NCBI RefSeq assembly: GCF_000384295.1
Contig: NZ_KB913037.1
Location: 6,134,822-6,198,821, forward strand
Direction of reading: 5' to 3'
Length of the DNA stretch: 64,000 nucleotides
DNA from: Amycolatopsis balhimycina FH 1894
GTDB lineage: Bacteria; Actinomycetota; Actinomycetes; Mycobacteriales; Pseudonocardiaceae
Each line of letters opens with the position of its first letter. Position 1 is the stretch's first letter. This document shows positions 6,599-16,152 of the stretch, one piece after another. The translations under genes and the position numbers were made by a program. Under the pieces are notes generated by a model, which did not search any database, had not been told where the DNA came from, and was given only the letters and a program-made list of their open reading frames with translations.

Positions 6599-8241
6599 CA
6601 GGCGAGCAGTTCCTCGACGTCCGCCCGCAACGCCGTCAGCCGTTCCTGCGCCGCGCCGCGCGCGTCGGTCAGTGAATCCGGCACCGGGGCGACCACCTGC
6701 AGGTACGCCTTGAGCTTCGGCTCGGTCCCGGACGGCCGCACGACCACGCGCACGCCGTCGCCGGTCAGGCGCACCACGTCGGCGTCCGGCAGCAGGTCCT
6801 CGAGAACCACCTCGACCCCGCCGAGCCGTGACGGCGGCGTCTTCCGCACCTTCGCCATCAGCTGCCCGCGGACGGCCAGATCCGTGACGCGCAGCGAAAC
6901 CTGGTCGGTCAGGTGGACGCCGTGCCGCTGCGCCAGATCGTCGAGCACGTCCAGCGGCGTGCGGCCCCGCTTCTTCAGCTGTGCGGCCAGCCCCGCGGCC
7001 AGCGTGGCGGCGGCGATGCCGTCCTTGTCGCGCACGAAGCCCGGGTTCACGCACAGGCCGAGCGCCTCTTCGTAGGCGAACACCAGCCCGTCACCGGCGC
7101 GCACCAGCCACTTGAAGCCGGTCAGCGTCTCGGCGTAGCGGGCACCCTCGGCCTTCGCGATTTCGCCGAGCATCGACGACGACACGATCGTGGTGGCCAC
7201 CAGCGGGTCCGGCAGCAGCGTGCGATCCACTGTGGACAGGACGTACGAGCCGAGCAGCACGCCGGTCTCGTCACCGCGCAGCATCCGCCACCGCCCGTCC
7301 CGTTCCCGGACGCCGAGCGCGCACCGGTCGGCATCCGGGTCGAGGGCGATCGCCAGGTCGGCGTCCACATCGGACGCCAGCGCCAGCAGCAGGTCCGTCG
7401 CGCCCGGTTCCTCCGGGTTGGGGAAGGACACCGTCGGGAAGTCCGGGTCCGGCGTGGCCTGGGCGTCCACCAGGTGCAGATCGGTGAACCCGGCCCGCTC
7501 GAACGCCGCGCGCAGCGTGTCGGCGCCGACGCCGTGCAACGCCGTCGCGGCCACCCGCACCGCCCGCTCGTGGCCCAACGGCAGCGCCGCGACCTCGTCG
7601 AGGTAGCGGTCCAGCAGGTCGGCGACCTCGGCGCCGGGCGCCCGCGGCACGCTCACCGCGGCGGGCGCGGCCTCGATGGCGCGTTCGATCTCGCCGTCCG
7701 ACGGCGGCACGATCTGCCCGCCGGTGGCGTCGTAGAGCTTGTACCCGTTGTCCGCCGGGGGGTTGTGCGACGCGGTGATCTGGATCCCGGCCACCGCGCC
7801 GAGCCTGCCGACGGCGAACGCGAGTACTGGCGTGGGCAGCGGCCGGGCGAACACCTTGACGTCGAAACCGGCCGCGGTGAGCACCTCGGCGGCGGCGGTC
7901 GCGAAGGCTTCCGAGCCGTGCCGCGCGTCGCGGCCGACGACGACCAGCGCGCCGGCGTGCCCGTGCGCCTTCAACCACTCCGCCACGCCGGCCGTCGTGC
8001 GGGTGACGACGGCGACGTTCATCCCGTTCGGCCCGGCGCGCACCGGGCCGCGCAGGCCGGCGGTGCCGAACTCCAGCGGGCCCGCCATCCGGTCGGCCAG
8101 TTCAGTTGCGGCGTTGGCGGCATCGGCGTCGCCACCCATCGCTTTCGCCACGACGTCCTGCAGTTCGGCGCGGGAGCCGTCGTCGGGGTCGTCGGCCATC
8201 CAGCGGAACGCGGCGTCGCGAAGGGTGGAGTTCACTGTCAC
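6598..8241 (-). CDS. pmmB: Phospho-sugar mutase (phosphoglucomutase/phosphomannomutase)
   Basis: This 547-residue alpha-D-phosphohexomutase interconverts hexose 1- and 6-phosphates. The catalytic phosphoserine is S158 in TASHNPPADNGYKLY. DPDADR forms the Mg loop (usually DPDGDR), GDETG the sugar-specificity loop and RPSGTEPKLKAYLQ the phosphate-binding loop. Length and order match the actinobacterial PmmB type. The neighbouring purine nucleoside phosphorylase mirrors the deoD-pmmB pair of Mycobacterium (from memory), here separated by a glycosyltransferase. Which sugar is preferred, mannose or glucose, cannot be read from the sequence. Confidence 0.93.
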   Translation of the reverse strand: MTVNSTLRDAAFRWMADDPDDGSRAELQDVVAKAMGGDADAANAATELADRMAGPLEFGTAGLRGPVRAGPNGMNVAVVTRTTAGVAEWLKAHGHAGALVVVGRDARHGSEAFATAAAEVLTAAGFDVKVFARPLPTPVLAFAVGRLGAVAGIQITASHNPPADNGYKLYDATGGQIVPPSDGEIERAIEAAPAAVSVPRAPGAEVADLLDRYLDEVAALPLGHERAVRVAATALHGVGADTLRAAFERAGFTDLHLVDAQATPDPDFPTVSFPNPEEPGATDLLLALASDVDADLAIALDPDADRCALGVRERDGRWRMLRGDETGVLLGSYVLSTVDRTLLPDPLVATTIVSSSMLGEIAKAEGARYAETLTGFKWLVRAGDGLVFAYEEALGLCVNPGFVRDKDGIAAATLAAGLAAQLKKRGRTPLDVLDDLAQRHGVHLTDQVSLRVTDLAVRGQLMAKVRKTPPSRLGGVEVVLEDLLPDADVVRLTGDGVRVVVRPSGTEPKLKAYLQVVAPVPDSLTDARGAAQERLTALRADVEELLA

Positions 8242-8271
8242 CGCGCCAGCCTACGGGCTAGGGTCGGGTGA

Positions 8272-9423
8272 GTGCGCTTGCTCTTCACCTCTCTGGGGTC
8301 CTTCGGTCACACGTTCCCGCTCGTCCCGCTGGCGGTCGCCGCGCGCGACGCGGGCCACGACGTCGTCTTCGCCACCTCGGAAGATTTCCTGCCCCAGCTG
8401 ACGAAAGCGGGGCTCGAGACAGCGGCCGCCGGGCTCGGCATCAAGGACGCCTTCGGCCAGGCGTTCGGCGAGTCCGGTCCGCCCGGTCCGCCCGGCGACA
8501 TCCCGTTCGAGGTCATGCTGCCGATCGTCGCGAAGGTGTTCGGGCAGCTCATGCCAGGGCGGTTCATCGCCGACCTGCTGCCGCTGTTCGAGCACTTCCG
8601 GCCCGACCTGGTCGTGAGCGAGTCTGCCAATTCGGGGGGTGTCTTCGCCGCGTTCAAGGCCGGGCTTCCCGTGGTGGCGCACGGTTTCGGCCGGGTGTCG
8701 ACCGGCGACCCGCTGGCCACGAGGATCCGCGACGTGATCCGCGCGCACGGCGCGGAGCTGGGCATCGAGATCAGCGAGGACCTGACGTTCGGCGGCCCGT
8801 TCATCGACATCTGCCCGGAGTCGGTGCAGGAACCGGGGTTCATGGCGCGGACCAATCGGGTGCCGCTGCGCCCGGTCGGCTGGAGCGAGCCGGGCGAACT
8901 GCCGCCGGGCGTGCTGGACCGTTCGCGGCCGCTGGTCTACCTGACGCTCGGCACGGCGATGGGGCACGCGGGCGTGCTCACCGAGGCGATCGCCGGTCTG
9001 TCCGGTTTGGACGTCGACGTCCTGGTCGCCACCGGCCCGTCCCTGGCCGACGACGCGCTGGGCGAGGTCCCGCCGAACGTCCGGCTCGAAGCGTGGGTCC
9101 CGCAGGCAGCGCTGCTCCCGCACGTCGACCTGGTGGTCCACCACGGCGGCAGCGGCACGACGCTCGGCGCGTTCGGCGCGGGCCTGCCCCAGCTGCTCCT
9201 GCCGCAGGGCGCTGACCAGTTCAGCAACGCGGCGGCGGTGCTGGCGGCCGGAGCCGGCGACCGCCTGCTCGGCGCCGAAGTCACCGCCGACGCCGTCGCC
9301 ACGAAAGCCCGCACGCTCCTGACCGACACCTCAGTCCGCGACGCGGCCCAGGCCTTGGCCGCCGAAGTCGCGGCAATGCCGTCCCCGGCCGACGTCGCCG
9401 TCCAGCTCCCCACCTTCGCCTGA
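8272..9423 (+). CDS. MGT-type glycosyltransferase (GT1 family)
   Basis: This 383-residue GT-B glycosyltransferase is of the macrolide/flavonoid type and transfers a sugar from an NDP-sugar to a small acceptor. The N-terminal acceptor domain starts MRLLFTSLGSFGHTFPLVPL. The C-terminal donor signature is clear: VPQAALLPHVDLVVHHGGSG followed by TTLGAFGAGLPQLLLPQGAD. The GTG start lies only 30 bp from the divergent pmmB start. There is no biosynthetic cluster around it, so a self-resistance or detoxifying role is as likely as antibiotic tailoring. Similar stand-alone genes are common in actinomycetes. Confidence 0.9.
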   Translation: MRLLFTSLGSFGHTFPLVPLAVAARDAGHDVVFATSEDFLPQLTKAGLETAAAGLGIKDAFGQAFGESGPPGPPGDIPFEVMLPIVAKVFGQLMPGRFIADLLPLFEHFRPDLVVSESANSGGVFAAFKAGLPVVAHGFGRVSTGDPLATRIRDVIRAHGAELGIEISEDLTFGGPFIDICPESVQEPGFMARTNRVPLRPVGWSEPGELPPGVLDRSRPLVYLTLGTAMGHAGVLTEAIAGLSGLDVDVLVATGPSLADDALGEVPPNVRLEAWVPQAALLPHVDLVVHHGGSGTTLGAFGAGLPQLLLPQGADQFSNAAAVLAAGAGDRLLGAEVTADAVATKARTLLTDTSVRDAAQALAAEVAAMPSPADVAVQLPTFA

Positions 9424-9436
9424 CGCCGTGTCGTCG

Positions 9437-9538
9437 CTCTAACCACGCGTGTCGACCCTCTAATCACGCGAGTCGGCGTTTTCCGCACACGAACCTCGTG
9501 CGCGGAGCGTCGACACGCGTGATTGAAGGGTCGACACG
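9437..9538. repeat. Inverted 21-bp repeat units between convergent genes
   Basis: Two tandem 21-bp units (9437-9457 and 9458-9478, core CTCTAATCACGCGAGTC) face one unit and a partial in the opposite orientation (9512-9538). They can pair across a GC-rich loop that itself holds CCGCACA...TGCGCGG. The array fills the gap between the convergent glycosyltransferase and nucleoside phosphorylase genes. The same 21-bp family occurs at 21181-21233 and 22218-22286. Confidence 0.8.
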
Positions 9539-9541
9539 ATG

Positions 9542-10321
9542 TCAGGCGCGGGTGACGAGTTCGCGCAGCAGGGAGCCCATCCTCGTGGCGGCCGCGCGAC
9601 CGGCCTCCAGGACCTCTTCGTGGTTCAGCGGTTCGCCCGTCATGCCCGCGGCGAGGTTCGTCACGAGCGAAAGGCCGAAGACCTCGACGCCGGCCGCGCG
9701 GGCCGCGATCGCCTCCAGGACCGTCGACATGCCGACCAGGTCCGCGCCCAGCGTGCGCAGCATCCGGATCTCCGCCGGCGTCTCGAAGTGCGGCCCGGTC
9801 AGGCCCGCGTAGACGCCTTCTTCGAGCGACGGGTCGATCTCGCGGGCGATGTCCCGCAGCCGCTTCGAGTACAGGTCCGTCAGGTCGACGAAGTTCGCGC
9901 CGACGATCGGCGAGCGCGCGGTCAGGTTCAGGTGGTCGGAGATGAGCACCGGCTGGCCCACCTGGAAACCCTCGCGCAGGCCGCCCGCGGCGTTCGTCAG
10001 CAGCACCGTCCGGACGCCGGCCGCCGCGGCGGTGCGCACGTTGTGCACCACCGGGTCGATGCCCTTGCCCTCGTAGAAGTGCGTCCGTCCGAGCATGACC
10101 AGGACGTTCTTGCCGTCGATCTTCAGCGAGCGGATGGTGCCGCCGTGGCCCACCGCGCCGGGCGTGGTGAAGCCGGGCAGTTCGGCGAACGGGATCTCCG
10201 TCTCGCAGTCCCCGATGACGTCCGCCGCCGGGCGCCAGCCCGACCCCAGGACCACCGCGATGTCGTGCGCGTCCACCCCGGTGCGGTGGGCGATGGCGGC
10301 CGCGGCCTCGTGTTCACTCAT
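9542..10321 (-). CDS. punA: Purine nucleoside phosphorylase (inosine/guanosine type)
   Basis: This 259-residue trimeric-type PNP splits inosine or guanosine with phosphate to base and ribose 1-phosphate in purine salvage. Seen in the sequence: VVLGSGW (phosphate site), [17 protein letters not shown], the base-site stretch [20 protein letters not shown], and SLVTNLAAG with the conserved Asn. The ATG at 10321 overlaps the stop of the ABA4-like gene by 4 bp. It is called deoD in M. tuberculosis although it is not of the hexameric E. coli DeoD type. It is the last gene of a three-gene operon with two membrane proteins. Confidence 0.95.
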   Translation of the reverse strand: MSEHEAAAAIAHRTGVDAHDIAVVLGSGWRPAADVIGDCETEIPFAELPGFTTPGAVGHGGTIRSLKIDGKNVLVMLGRTHFYEGKGIDPVVHNVRTAAAAGVRTVLLTNAAGGLREGFQVGQPVLISDHLNLTARSPIVGANFVDLTDLYSKRLRDIAREIDPSLEEGVYAGLTGPHFETPAEIRMLRTLGADLVGMSTVLEAIAARAAGVEVFGLSLVTNLAAGMTGEPLNHEEVLEAGRAAATRMGSLLRELVTRA

Positions 10322-10737
10322 GCGAGGGAGCGTATCCGGACGGCTCTCACCACGAGGAACGCCACCAGCCCGAACGGCGACAGGAAGATCGTCAGCGCCA
10401 GGATCGGGCTCACGATCCACGGCGACAATCCCACCGCGCGTCCCTCGAAGTACATCCACCGCGCGATGAACAGGTCGAAGGCGATGAGGTGCGCCCAGAC
10501 GAGCCCGGCACCCCACGGCGTGGCCAGCAGCGTCTGCAGGACGCCGAGGTCGGGTTGGAGCATCGCCCGCCCCCACTCGCCGAAGTGCGGCAGCACGAGC
10601 ACGAAGTAGCAGACCAGCGGCAACAGCGGCACCCACGGCGACGCCATGACCCGCGCCGTCCACCGCCACTTCGGCGCCAGGATCATCAGCGCCCAGAACG
10701 GCGCCGCCAGCGGGAAGGCCAGTGCGAAGAGAGTCAT
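10318..10737 (-). CDS. ABA4-like (DUF4281) membrane protein
   Basis: This 139-residue integral membrane protein has four hydrophobic helices. The segments [37 protein letters not shown] and [20 protein letters not shown] fit the ABA4-like family as I know it. Both ends overlap neighbours by ATGA: its start overlaps the stop of the gene at 10734-11693, and its stop overlaps the punA start. The plant relative acts in neoxanthin formation. The bacterial function is unknown, and no carotenoid genes are near. Confidence 0.72.
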   Translation of the reverse strand: MTLFALAFPLAAPFWALMILAPKWRWTARVMASPWVPLLPLVCYFVLVLPHFGEWGRAMLQPDLGVLQTLLATPWGAGLVWAHLIAFDLFIARWMYFEGRAVGLSPWIVSPILALTIFLSPFGLVAFLVVRAVRIRSLA

Positions 10738-11693
10738 CGGATCGCCGGCCGGTCCTGGGTGCGGACGACGGCCAGTGCACCCAGTGCGACCGCCGCGACG
10801 AGCAGCGCGAACGCCCCCAGCGTCGTCGCGTCCGGGTGCGCGATCGACTGTGCCCGCAGCGCCTGCCAGGTGACCAGCGCGATCAGTCCCGCGTACCCGG
10901 CCGCGCCGACCAGGACGAGCCGCGCGCGGACGACGTCGTCGCGCAGGCGGGGGAATCGCGAGGTGAGCGCCAGGAGCCCGATGGCCAGCAGCGGCAGCGC
11001 CTGCAGCGCGTGCATCCCGACGAAGTGCGGGATCCGCAGGTCGCCCGCCACCGTGCTCCAGCCGAGGATCGGCAGGCCGGGGCCGCCGTCGGCGAGCCCG
11101 ACGGTGTGCCCGCCGACCATGTCCGGCCGTCCGCCGGCCTTCCACTGCGCGAGCTGCTGCGCGGTCGGGCTGGTCATCAGCTGGCCGAGCGTGAGCCCCA
11201 CCAGCGAGAGCGCCGCCCCGGTCCGCACCGCCCAGTACGACGCGCGGTCGGGCACCTTCGTGAACAGCATCAGCACCGTGAGAGCCAGGGTGGCGACCCA
11301 CAGCACGGCGATCATCACGGCCATGGTGCCGAAGATCGCGGCGTCCTGCGGGGTCGCCGTGTTGAAGTGGCTCGCGCGGCCGCGGGCTGCCTGGAACACC
11401 AGCAGAACGTACTCGGCGCCGAAGATCACGACCAGGAGGTTCGTCAGCCACCCCGCTGTGCGGCGGAACCGCGGCAGCAGCGAGACGAGCCAGCTCCAGG
11501 TGGCGAAGTAGAGCGCGCCGGACACCGCGAACTTGAACGGCTTCGCCCAGATCGGCGCGCCCGCCAAGGTCCGCTGGTCGAGGAGCATGGCGGCGATGCA
11601 CAGCACCGCCACCACCCCCAGGGCGGCGGCCGCGAGCACGGACGGCCGGTGCCACCTGTTCGTTCTGCTCCGGAGATCGGCAAGGATGGTCAT
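10734..11693 (-). CDS. Multi-pass membrane protein of unknown function
   Basis: This 319-residue protein has about eight hydrophobic helices, starting with [19 protein letters not shown]. Conserved-looking polar positions include [25 protein letters not shown] and [15 protein letters not shown], where buried His residues could bind a cofactor such as haem. That last point is only a guess from residue placement. It is the first gene of the operon with the ABA4-like protein and punA, and it diverges from the MerR gene across a 110-bp spacer with an inverted repeat. Confidence 0.7.
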   Translation of the reverse strand: MTILADLRSRTNRWHRPSVLAAAALGVVAVLCIAAMLLDQRTLAGAPIWAKPFKFAVSGALYFATWSWLVSLLPRFRRTAGWLTNLLVVIFGAEYVLLVFQAARGRASHFNTATPQDAAIFGTMAVMIAVLWVATLALTVLMLFTKVPDRASYWAVRTGAALSLVGLTLGQLMTSPTAQQLAQWKAGGRPDMVGGHTVGLADGGPGLPILGWSTVAGDLRIPHFVGMHALQALPLLAIGLLALTSRFPRLRDDVVRARLVLVGAAGYAGLIALVTWQALRAQSIAHPDATTLGAFALLVAAVALGALAVVRTQDRPAIR

Positions 11694-11706
11694 GGTTCCT
11701 CCCAGA

Positions 11707-11749
11707 ATGGATAGTCAAGCTCTCCGTTATGGGAAGTTAAACTATCCAT
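11707..11749. promoter_or_regulatory. Inverted repeat operator between MerR gene and membrane operon
   Basis: ATGGATAGT (11707-11715) and ACTATCCAT (11741-11749) are perfect 9-bp inverted arms 25 bp apart in the divergent spacer. It is the obvious candidate target of the adjacent MerR regulator and could control both directions. Confidence 0.6.
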
Positions 11750-11803
11750 GCTGAGAAATCTTCAGGGTCGCCCCGGAACCGACCCTGGGATCGGAGTGCG
11801 TGC

Positions 11804-12442
11804 ATGCGGATGGCCGAACTGAGCGCCGAGTCGGGGGTGCCGGTCGCGACCGTCAAGTACTACCTGCGCGAAGGCCTGCTGCCACCCGGCGAGCGCACCA
11901 GCCCGAACCAGGCGCGGTACTCCGCGGCGCACGTCCAGCGCCTGCGGCTGATCAAGGCGCTCGCCGAGGTCGGCGGCCTGTCGCTGGCCTCGATCGGGGT
12001 CGTGCTGAGCGCGATCGACGGCGACGAGACCCCGCACCGGACGATGGGCGTCGTCCAGCAGGAGCTGGCCGGGCCCGCGCCGAAGGTGTCCGAGGAGGCC
12101 GCGGAGTGGGCGTCCGGACGGCTCGAGGACCTTGTCCGCCGCACCGGCTGGAAGTGGCACGCGCCCGAGAACCGGGCGGTCGCCAACCTGATCGCCGCGC
12201 TGGCCACGGCGAAGGAGCTCGGGCACGAGAAACTGGTCGAACGGCTCGACGAGCAGGCGGACCTGGCGATGCGCGTCGCGGCGATCGACGTCGAGGTGCT
12301 GGCCGGGTGGGAGTCGGTGGACAAGATCATCGAGGCCGGGCTGGTCACCACCGTGCTCGGCGACCGGATCTTCGCCGGGCTGCGCCACCTCGCCCAGGAG
12401 CAGGTGTCCCGCGAGGTGCTCGGCGGGCTGCCCCGCGACTAG
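11804..12442 (+). CDS. MerR-family transcriptional regulator
   Basis: This 212-residue regulator has the MerR winged helix at the N-terminus (MRMAELSAESGVPVATVKYY, then LREGLLPPGERTSPNQARYS). A helical region and a C-terminal domain of about 110 residues of unknown ligand follow. No metal-binding Cys cluster is seen, so it is not a classic metal sensor. It probably acts on the inverted repeat at 11707-11749 and thereby on its own gene and the divergent membrane/punA operon. Its TAG stop overlaps the TAG of the convergent kinase gene. Confidence 0.85.
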   Translation: MRMAELSAESGVPVATVKYYLREGLLPPGERTSPNQARYSAAHVQRLRLIKALAEVGGLSLASIGVVLSAIDGDETPHRTMGVVQQELAGPAPKVSEEAAEWASGRLEDLVRRTGWKWHAPENRAVANLIAALATAKELGHEKLVERLDEQADLAMRVAAIDVEVLAGWESVDKIIEAGLVTTVLGDRIFAGLRHLAQEQVSREVLGGLPRD

Positions 12443-14202
12443 TCCTGCACGCTCAACCTCGACGCGACGGGGTCGAAGACGTCCCGCCGGGCCGCGATCT
12501 CCTGCTCGATCGGCACGGTCAGCGAGAGGATCCAGAGGCTGGTCCCCGCCCGGACCAGGTTCGTGAACGTCGACCGCGCGATGCGGTGGTCGTCGTTGTT
12601 GCCCGGCAGCAGCCCGCTCTCCGGGATGCGGTACGTGAGCGTGGTGCCCTTGCCGTCCGGCAGCGGCGTCGGGGGGAAGAACACGGACCCCTCGCCGGAG
12701 TAGGTCTGCTTCAGCCAGACGATGTACTCGGCGTCGTCCGGGTACTGCGTGAAGTAGTTCACCAGGCGCTCCACCCGCAGCGACCGGCGGCCGTCGGGCG
12801 AGACGTACTGCACGGCGACGCTCGCGCCGAACTTGTTGGTGTTGTGCGGGGCGACGAACTTCTGCCAGCCCTTCGGCACGGCCAGACCGAACTGCCCGCC
12901 GTTGCCGGTCGCGTAGCTCGCGTCGCCGGACTGCTGCACCAGCTCGGGCGGCGGCACGTTGGTGGGCTCGTTCGTGGTGCCGCCCGGTTCGGCGGCCGGG
13001 GGCAGCAGCGACTCCCCGCCGACCGTCCTGGCCAGCGCGAACCCGCCGCCCGCGGCGAGGAGGAAGAGCAGGATCGCCGCCACGAGCAGCACGGCCGTGG
13101 CCGCCGCGCTGCGCTGCGCGGGCCGCGGCGGCGGCGGCACGAACAACGTCGGCGGCTCGGTGGCGGGCGCCGGCGCCGGGCCGGGCGGGCGCAGGAACGG
13201 CAGCGGGCCCGGGTCGGTAGCGAGCTCGCTGCTCGACGCCTCGGCCTTCTTCTCCGGCCTGTCCTTCGCGGGCAGGACGGTCTTGATCACCTGCGTGTCG
13301 GTCGCGTCCGGCTGCGCGGACGTCTTCTTGCCGTCCGGCGTGTGGAACAGCTCGTGCCCGAACAGGTCGAGCGGCGTCTTGGTCTGCAGCGGGTACAGCC
13401 GGTGCCGGACCTCGCGCAGCGTGATCCGCCGGCCGGGCTCCTTCTTCATCAGCGCGCCGATGACGTCGGCGAGCGGGCCGGCCTTCGGCTGGGGCACCTT
13501 GCCGTTGACGACCTTGCCGACGGTCTCCAGGGGATCGCCGTCGGCGTCGTAGGGCGGCGCGCCCTCGACCGCGGCGAACAGCGTCGCGCCGAGGCCCCAG
13601 AGGTCCGCGGACGGCGTGACGGCCCCGCCGGAGGCCACTTCCGGCGCGATGTAGGCGGGCGAGCCGAGCATGATCCCGGTGCGGGTCATGGTCGCCTCGG
13701 AGACGTTGCGGGCGATGCCGAAGTCGGTCAGCTTGATCCGGCCGTCGCTGGCGACCAGGACGTTGCCCGGCTTGACGTCGCGGTGGGTGATCCCGGCGGC
13801 GTGCGCGGCCTCCAGCGCGGACGCCACGGCGATGCCGACGGCGGCGGCCTGCTCGACGGTCAGCGGACCGTGGTCGCGCAGGATGTGCGCCAGGCTGCGC
13901 GAGGGCAGCAGCTCCATGACCACGAACGGCTGGTCGTCCTCGCGGGCGACGTCGTGCAGGATGATCACGTTCGGGTGGGACAGCACGGCGATCGCGCGCG
14001 CCTCGCGCAGCGTCCGCTCCCGCAGCTCGTCCGCTTGCGACGCCGGGATGCCCGGCGGCACCTTCATCTCCTTGACGGCGACCTGCCGGTGCAGGAACTC
14101 GTCGTAGGCCGACCAGACGGTGCCCATCGACCCGGAGCCGAGCACCGAACGCAGCCGGTAGCGACCGGCGACCAGTCGTGTCTCTTCGCTGGAGGGGGGC
14201 AC
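12439..14202 (-). CDS. Transmembrane Ser/Thr protein kinase
   Basis: This 587-residue PknB-like kinase has a complete catalytic core: glycine loop LGSGSMGTVW, K44 in VAVKEM, HRDVKPGN with catalytic D142, the DFG loop (residues 160-162) and SPAYIAPE. A Pro-rich linker leads to one membrane helix near residues 370-395 (AVLLVAAILLFLLAAGGGFA). An extracellular domain of about 190 residues follows without PASTA repeats. That domain (GGQFGLAVPKGWQKF, LPDGKGTTLTYRIPESG) resembles lipoprotein-like sensor modules, but its ligand is unknown. The start is GTG. It is a single gene convergent with the MerR gene and divergent from mutA. Confidence 0.93.
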   Translation of the reverse strand: MPPSSEETRLVAGRYRLRSVLGSGSMGTVWSAYDEFLHRQVAVKEMKVPPGIPASQADELRERTLREARAIAVLSHPNVIILHDVAREDDQPFVVMELLPSRSLAHILRDHGPLTVEQAAAVGIAVASALEAAHAAGITHRDVKPGNVLVASDGRIKLTDFGIARNVSEATMTRTGIMLGSPAYIAPEVASGGAVTPSADLWGLGATLFAAVEGAPPYDADGDPLETVGKVVNGKVPQPKAGPLADVIGALMKKEPGRRITLREVRHRLYPLQTKTPLDLFGHELFHTPDGKKTSAQPDATDTQVIKTVLPAKDRPEKKAEASSSELATDPGPLPFLRPPGPAPAPATEPPTLFVPPPPRPAQRSAAATAVLLVAAILLFLLAAGGGFALARTVGGESLLPPAAEPGGTTNEPTNVPPPELVQQSGDASYATGNGGQFGLAVPKGWQKFVAPHNTNKFGASVAVQYVSPDGRRSLRVERLVNYFTQYPDDAEYIVWLKQTYSGEGSVFFPPTPLPDGKGTTLTYRIPESGLLPGNNDDHRIARSTFTNLVRAGTSLWILSLTVPIEQEIAARRDVFDPVASRLSVQD

Positions 14203-14316
14203 GCGTCAATTGTGGCGTACGCGACCGACAGTCCCCGACGCAGCGTGCGGGTACCGGCCGCGAGGGCGACCAGACTCACAGGTCGGACGCGGCGAGTGCC
14301 TCTACCATCACTGGGT

Positions 14317-16152
14317 ATGACTGAAGTGGCCGGTCCGGAGTCAGCGCCGATCTCCGAACTCGACCTCGCGGCCGAGTTTCCCCAGGCGACTCGTGAGCAG
14401 TGGCAGGAGCTGGTCGCCGGGGTGCTGCGCAAAAGCGGCAAACTGCCGGAGGACTTCGCGGGCGCCCCGGAGAGCAAGCTCGTCACACGGACCTACGACG
14501 GGATCGAGATCCAGCCGCTCTACACGGCGGAAGACGTGCCGTGGGACGTCGGTTTCCCGGGTTTGCCGCCGTTCGTGCGCGGCGCGCGTCCGGAAGGCCA
14601 GGTCAGCACGGGCTGGGACGTCCGGGCCCGGTTCACCGGCGACGACGCCCGCGAGGTCAACAAGGCGATCCTCGCCGACCTCGAAGGCGGCGTGACGTCG
14701 ATCTGGCTCTCGGTGCCGCCTTCATCCCTGGCCGACGCGCTGAACGAGGTGTACGTCGACCTGGCGCCCGTCGTGCTGGACGCGGGTCCTGCGTACGAAG
14801 CCGCCGCTTCGGAGTTGCTGGCGCTGTTCGCCGAGCGCGAGATCCCGGCGAGCGAAGCCACCGCCGTGCTCGGCGCCGACCCGATCGGGCTCGCGGCGCG
14901 CACCGGCTCGGCCGTCGACCTCGGACCGGCCGCCGCGCTCGCCGTGCGTGTCGCCGCGAAGTACCCGAAAGTGCGCACGGTCGTCGCCGACGGCCTGCCG
15001 TACCACGAAGCCGGCGGCTCGGACGCGCAGGAACTGGGCGCGCTGGTCGCGGCCGGCGTCACCTACCTGCGGGCGCTGACCGACGCCGGGCTGGCCGTCG
15101 AGGCCGCGGCCGGGCAGCTGGAGTTCCGGCTCGCCGCGACCGCCGACCAGTTCTCCACCATCGCCAAGCTGCGGGCCGCGCGCCGCCTGTGGGCCCGCGT
15201 CGCCGAGGTGTGCGGCTTCTCCTCGCCGATGCGCCAGCACGCCGTGACGTCACCGGCGATGCTGACCCGGCGCGACCCGTGGGTGAACATGCTGCGCACG
15301 ACCGTGGCCTGCTTCGGCGCGGGCGTCGGCGGCGCGGACGCGGTCACCGTGCTGCCGTTCGACGCCGCGATCGGCCGTTCCGACGCCTTCTCCGCGCGGA
15401 TCGCCCGCAACACGCACGCCGTGCTGCTGGAGGAGTCCAAGCTGGCCGGCGTGGCCGACCCGGCGGGCGGCTCCTGGTACGTCGAGAAGCTCACCGACGA
15501 CCTCGCGCACGCCGCCTGGGCCGAGTTCACCGCGATCGAGGCGGCGGGCGGCCTGGTCGCCGAGCTGGCGTCCGGCGCGCTCGCGGGACGGCTCGCGGCG
15601 ACGTGGGAGAAGCGTTCGTCGCGGATCGCCACCCGGCGCGACCCGCTCACCGGCGTCAGCGAGTTCCCGAACCTGACCGAGAAGCCGGTCGTCCGGACGC
15701 CGGTGGAGTCCACTGTGGAAGGTGGGCTGCCGCGGCACCGGTACGCCGAAGGCTTCGAAGCGCTGCGAGACGCGTCGGACGCGTACCTCGCTTCGCACGG
15801 TGAGCGTCCCAAGGTCTTCCTGGCCACGCTGGGCCCGGTCGCCGCGCACACCACGCGAGCCGGGTTCGCCGCCAACCTCTTCCAGGCGGGCGGGCTCGAA
15901 GCCGTCAACCCGGGCGCGACCGACGACCTGCCGGGCGCGTTCCGCGCGTCCGGCGCCCGCATCGCCTGCCTCTGCGGCTCTGACTCGGCGTACGAGGCGC
16001 AGGCGGCCGACGTCGCCGCGTCGCTCGGCGCCGAGTACGTGCTCCTGGCGGGCAAGGGGTCCTACGACGGCGTCGACGCCACCATCTTCACCGGCTGCGA
16101 CGCCCTGGAAGTCCTCAACGGCCTGCACGCCAAGCTGGGAGTTGCGCTGTGA
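14317..16152 (+). CDS. mutA: Methylmalonyl-CoA mutase small subunit
   Basis: This 611-residue non-catalytic (beta) subunit partners MutB in the B12-dependent conversion of methylmalonyl-CoA to succinyl-CoA. It has the mutase barrel and a degenerate B12-binding domain at the C-terminus ([20 protein letters not shown]) lacking the DxHxxG cobalt ligand. The ATG at 14317 gives the expected N-terminus; the reading frame stays open far upstream, but that part is antisense to the kinase. The stop overlaps the mutB GTG by 4 bp. No cobalamin riboswitch fits in the 114-bp gap upstream. Confidence 0.95.
   Translation: MTEVAGPESAPISELDLAAEFPQATREQWQELVAGVLRKSGKLPEDFAGAPESKLVTRTYDGIEIQPLYTAEDVPWDVGFPGLPPFVRGARPEGQVSTGWDVRARFTGDDAREVNKAILADLEGGVTSIWLSVPPSSLADALNEVYVDLAPVVLDAGPAYEAAASELLALFAEREIPASEATAVLGADPIGLAARTGSAVDLGPAAALAVRVAAKYPKVRTVVADGLPYHEAGGSDAQELGALVAAGVTYLRALTDAGLAVEAAAGQLEFRLAATADQFSTIAKLRAARRLWARVAEVCGFSSPMRQHAVTSPAMLTRRDPWVNMLRTTVACFGAGVGGADAVTVLPFDAAIGRSDAFSARIARNTHAVLLEESKLAGVADPAGGSWYVEKLTDDLAHAAWAEFTAIEAAGGLVAELASGALAGRLAATWEKRSSRIATRRDPLTGVSEFPNLTEKPVVRTPVESTVEGGLPRHRYAEGFEALRDASDAYLASHGERPKVFLATLGPVAAHTTRAGFAANLFQAGGLEAVNPGATDDLPGAFRASGARIACLCGSDSAYEAQAADVAASLGAEYVLLAGKGSYDGVDATIFTGCDALEVLNGLHAKLGVAL

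Noticed and set aside
8272..9423. Part of an antibiotic gene cluster (glycosyltransferase)
   Set aside because: Neighbours are housekeeping genes (pmmB, punA), and no polyketide, peptide or deoxysugar genes occur in the window.
14203..14316. Cobalamin riboswitch before mutA
   Set aside because: The spacer is only 114 bp and shows none of the conserved B12-box or stem elements.
11800..16152. A single 1450-codon plus-strand frame that would fuse upstream sequence to mutA
   Set aside because: The part before 14317 is antisense to the kinase gene and in a different frame from the MerR gene; only the mutA part has protein-family similarity.
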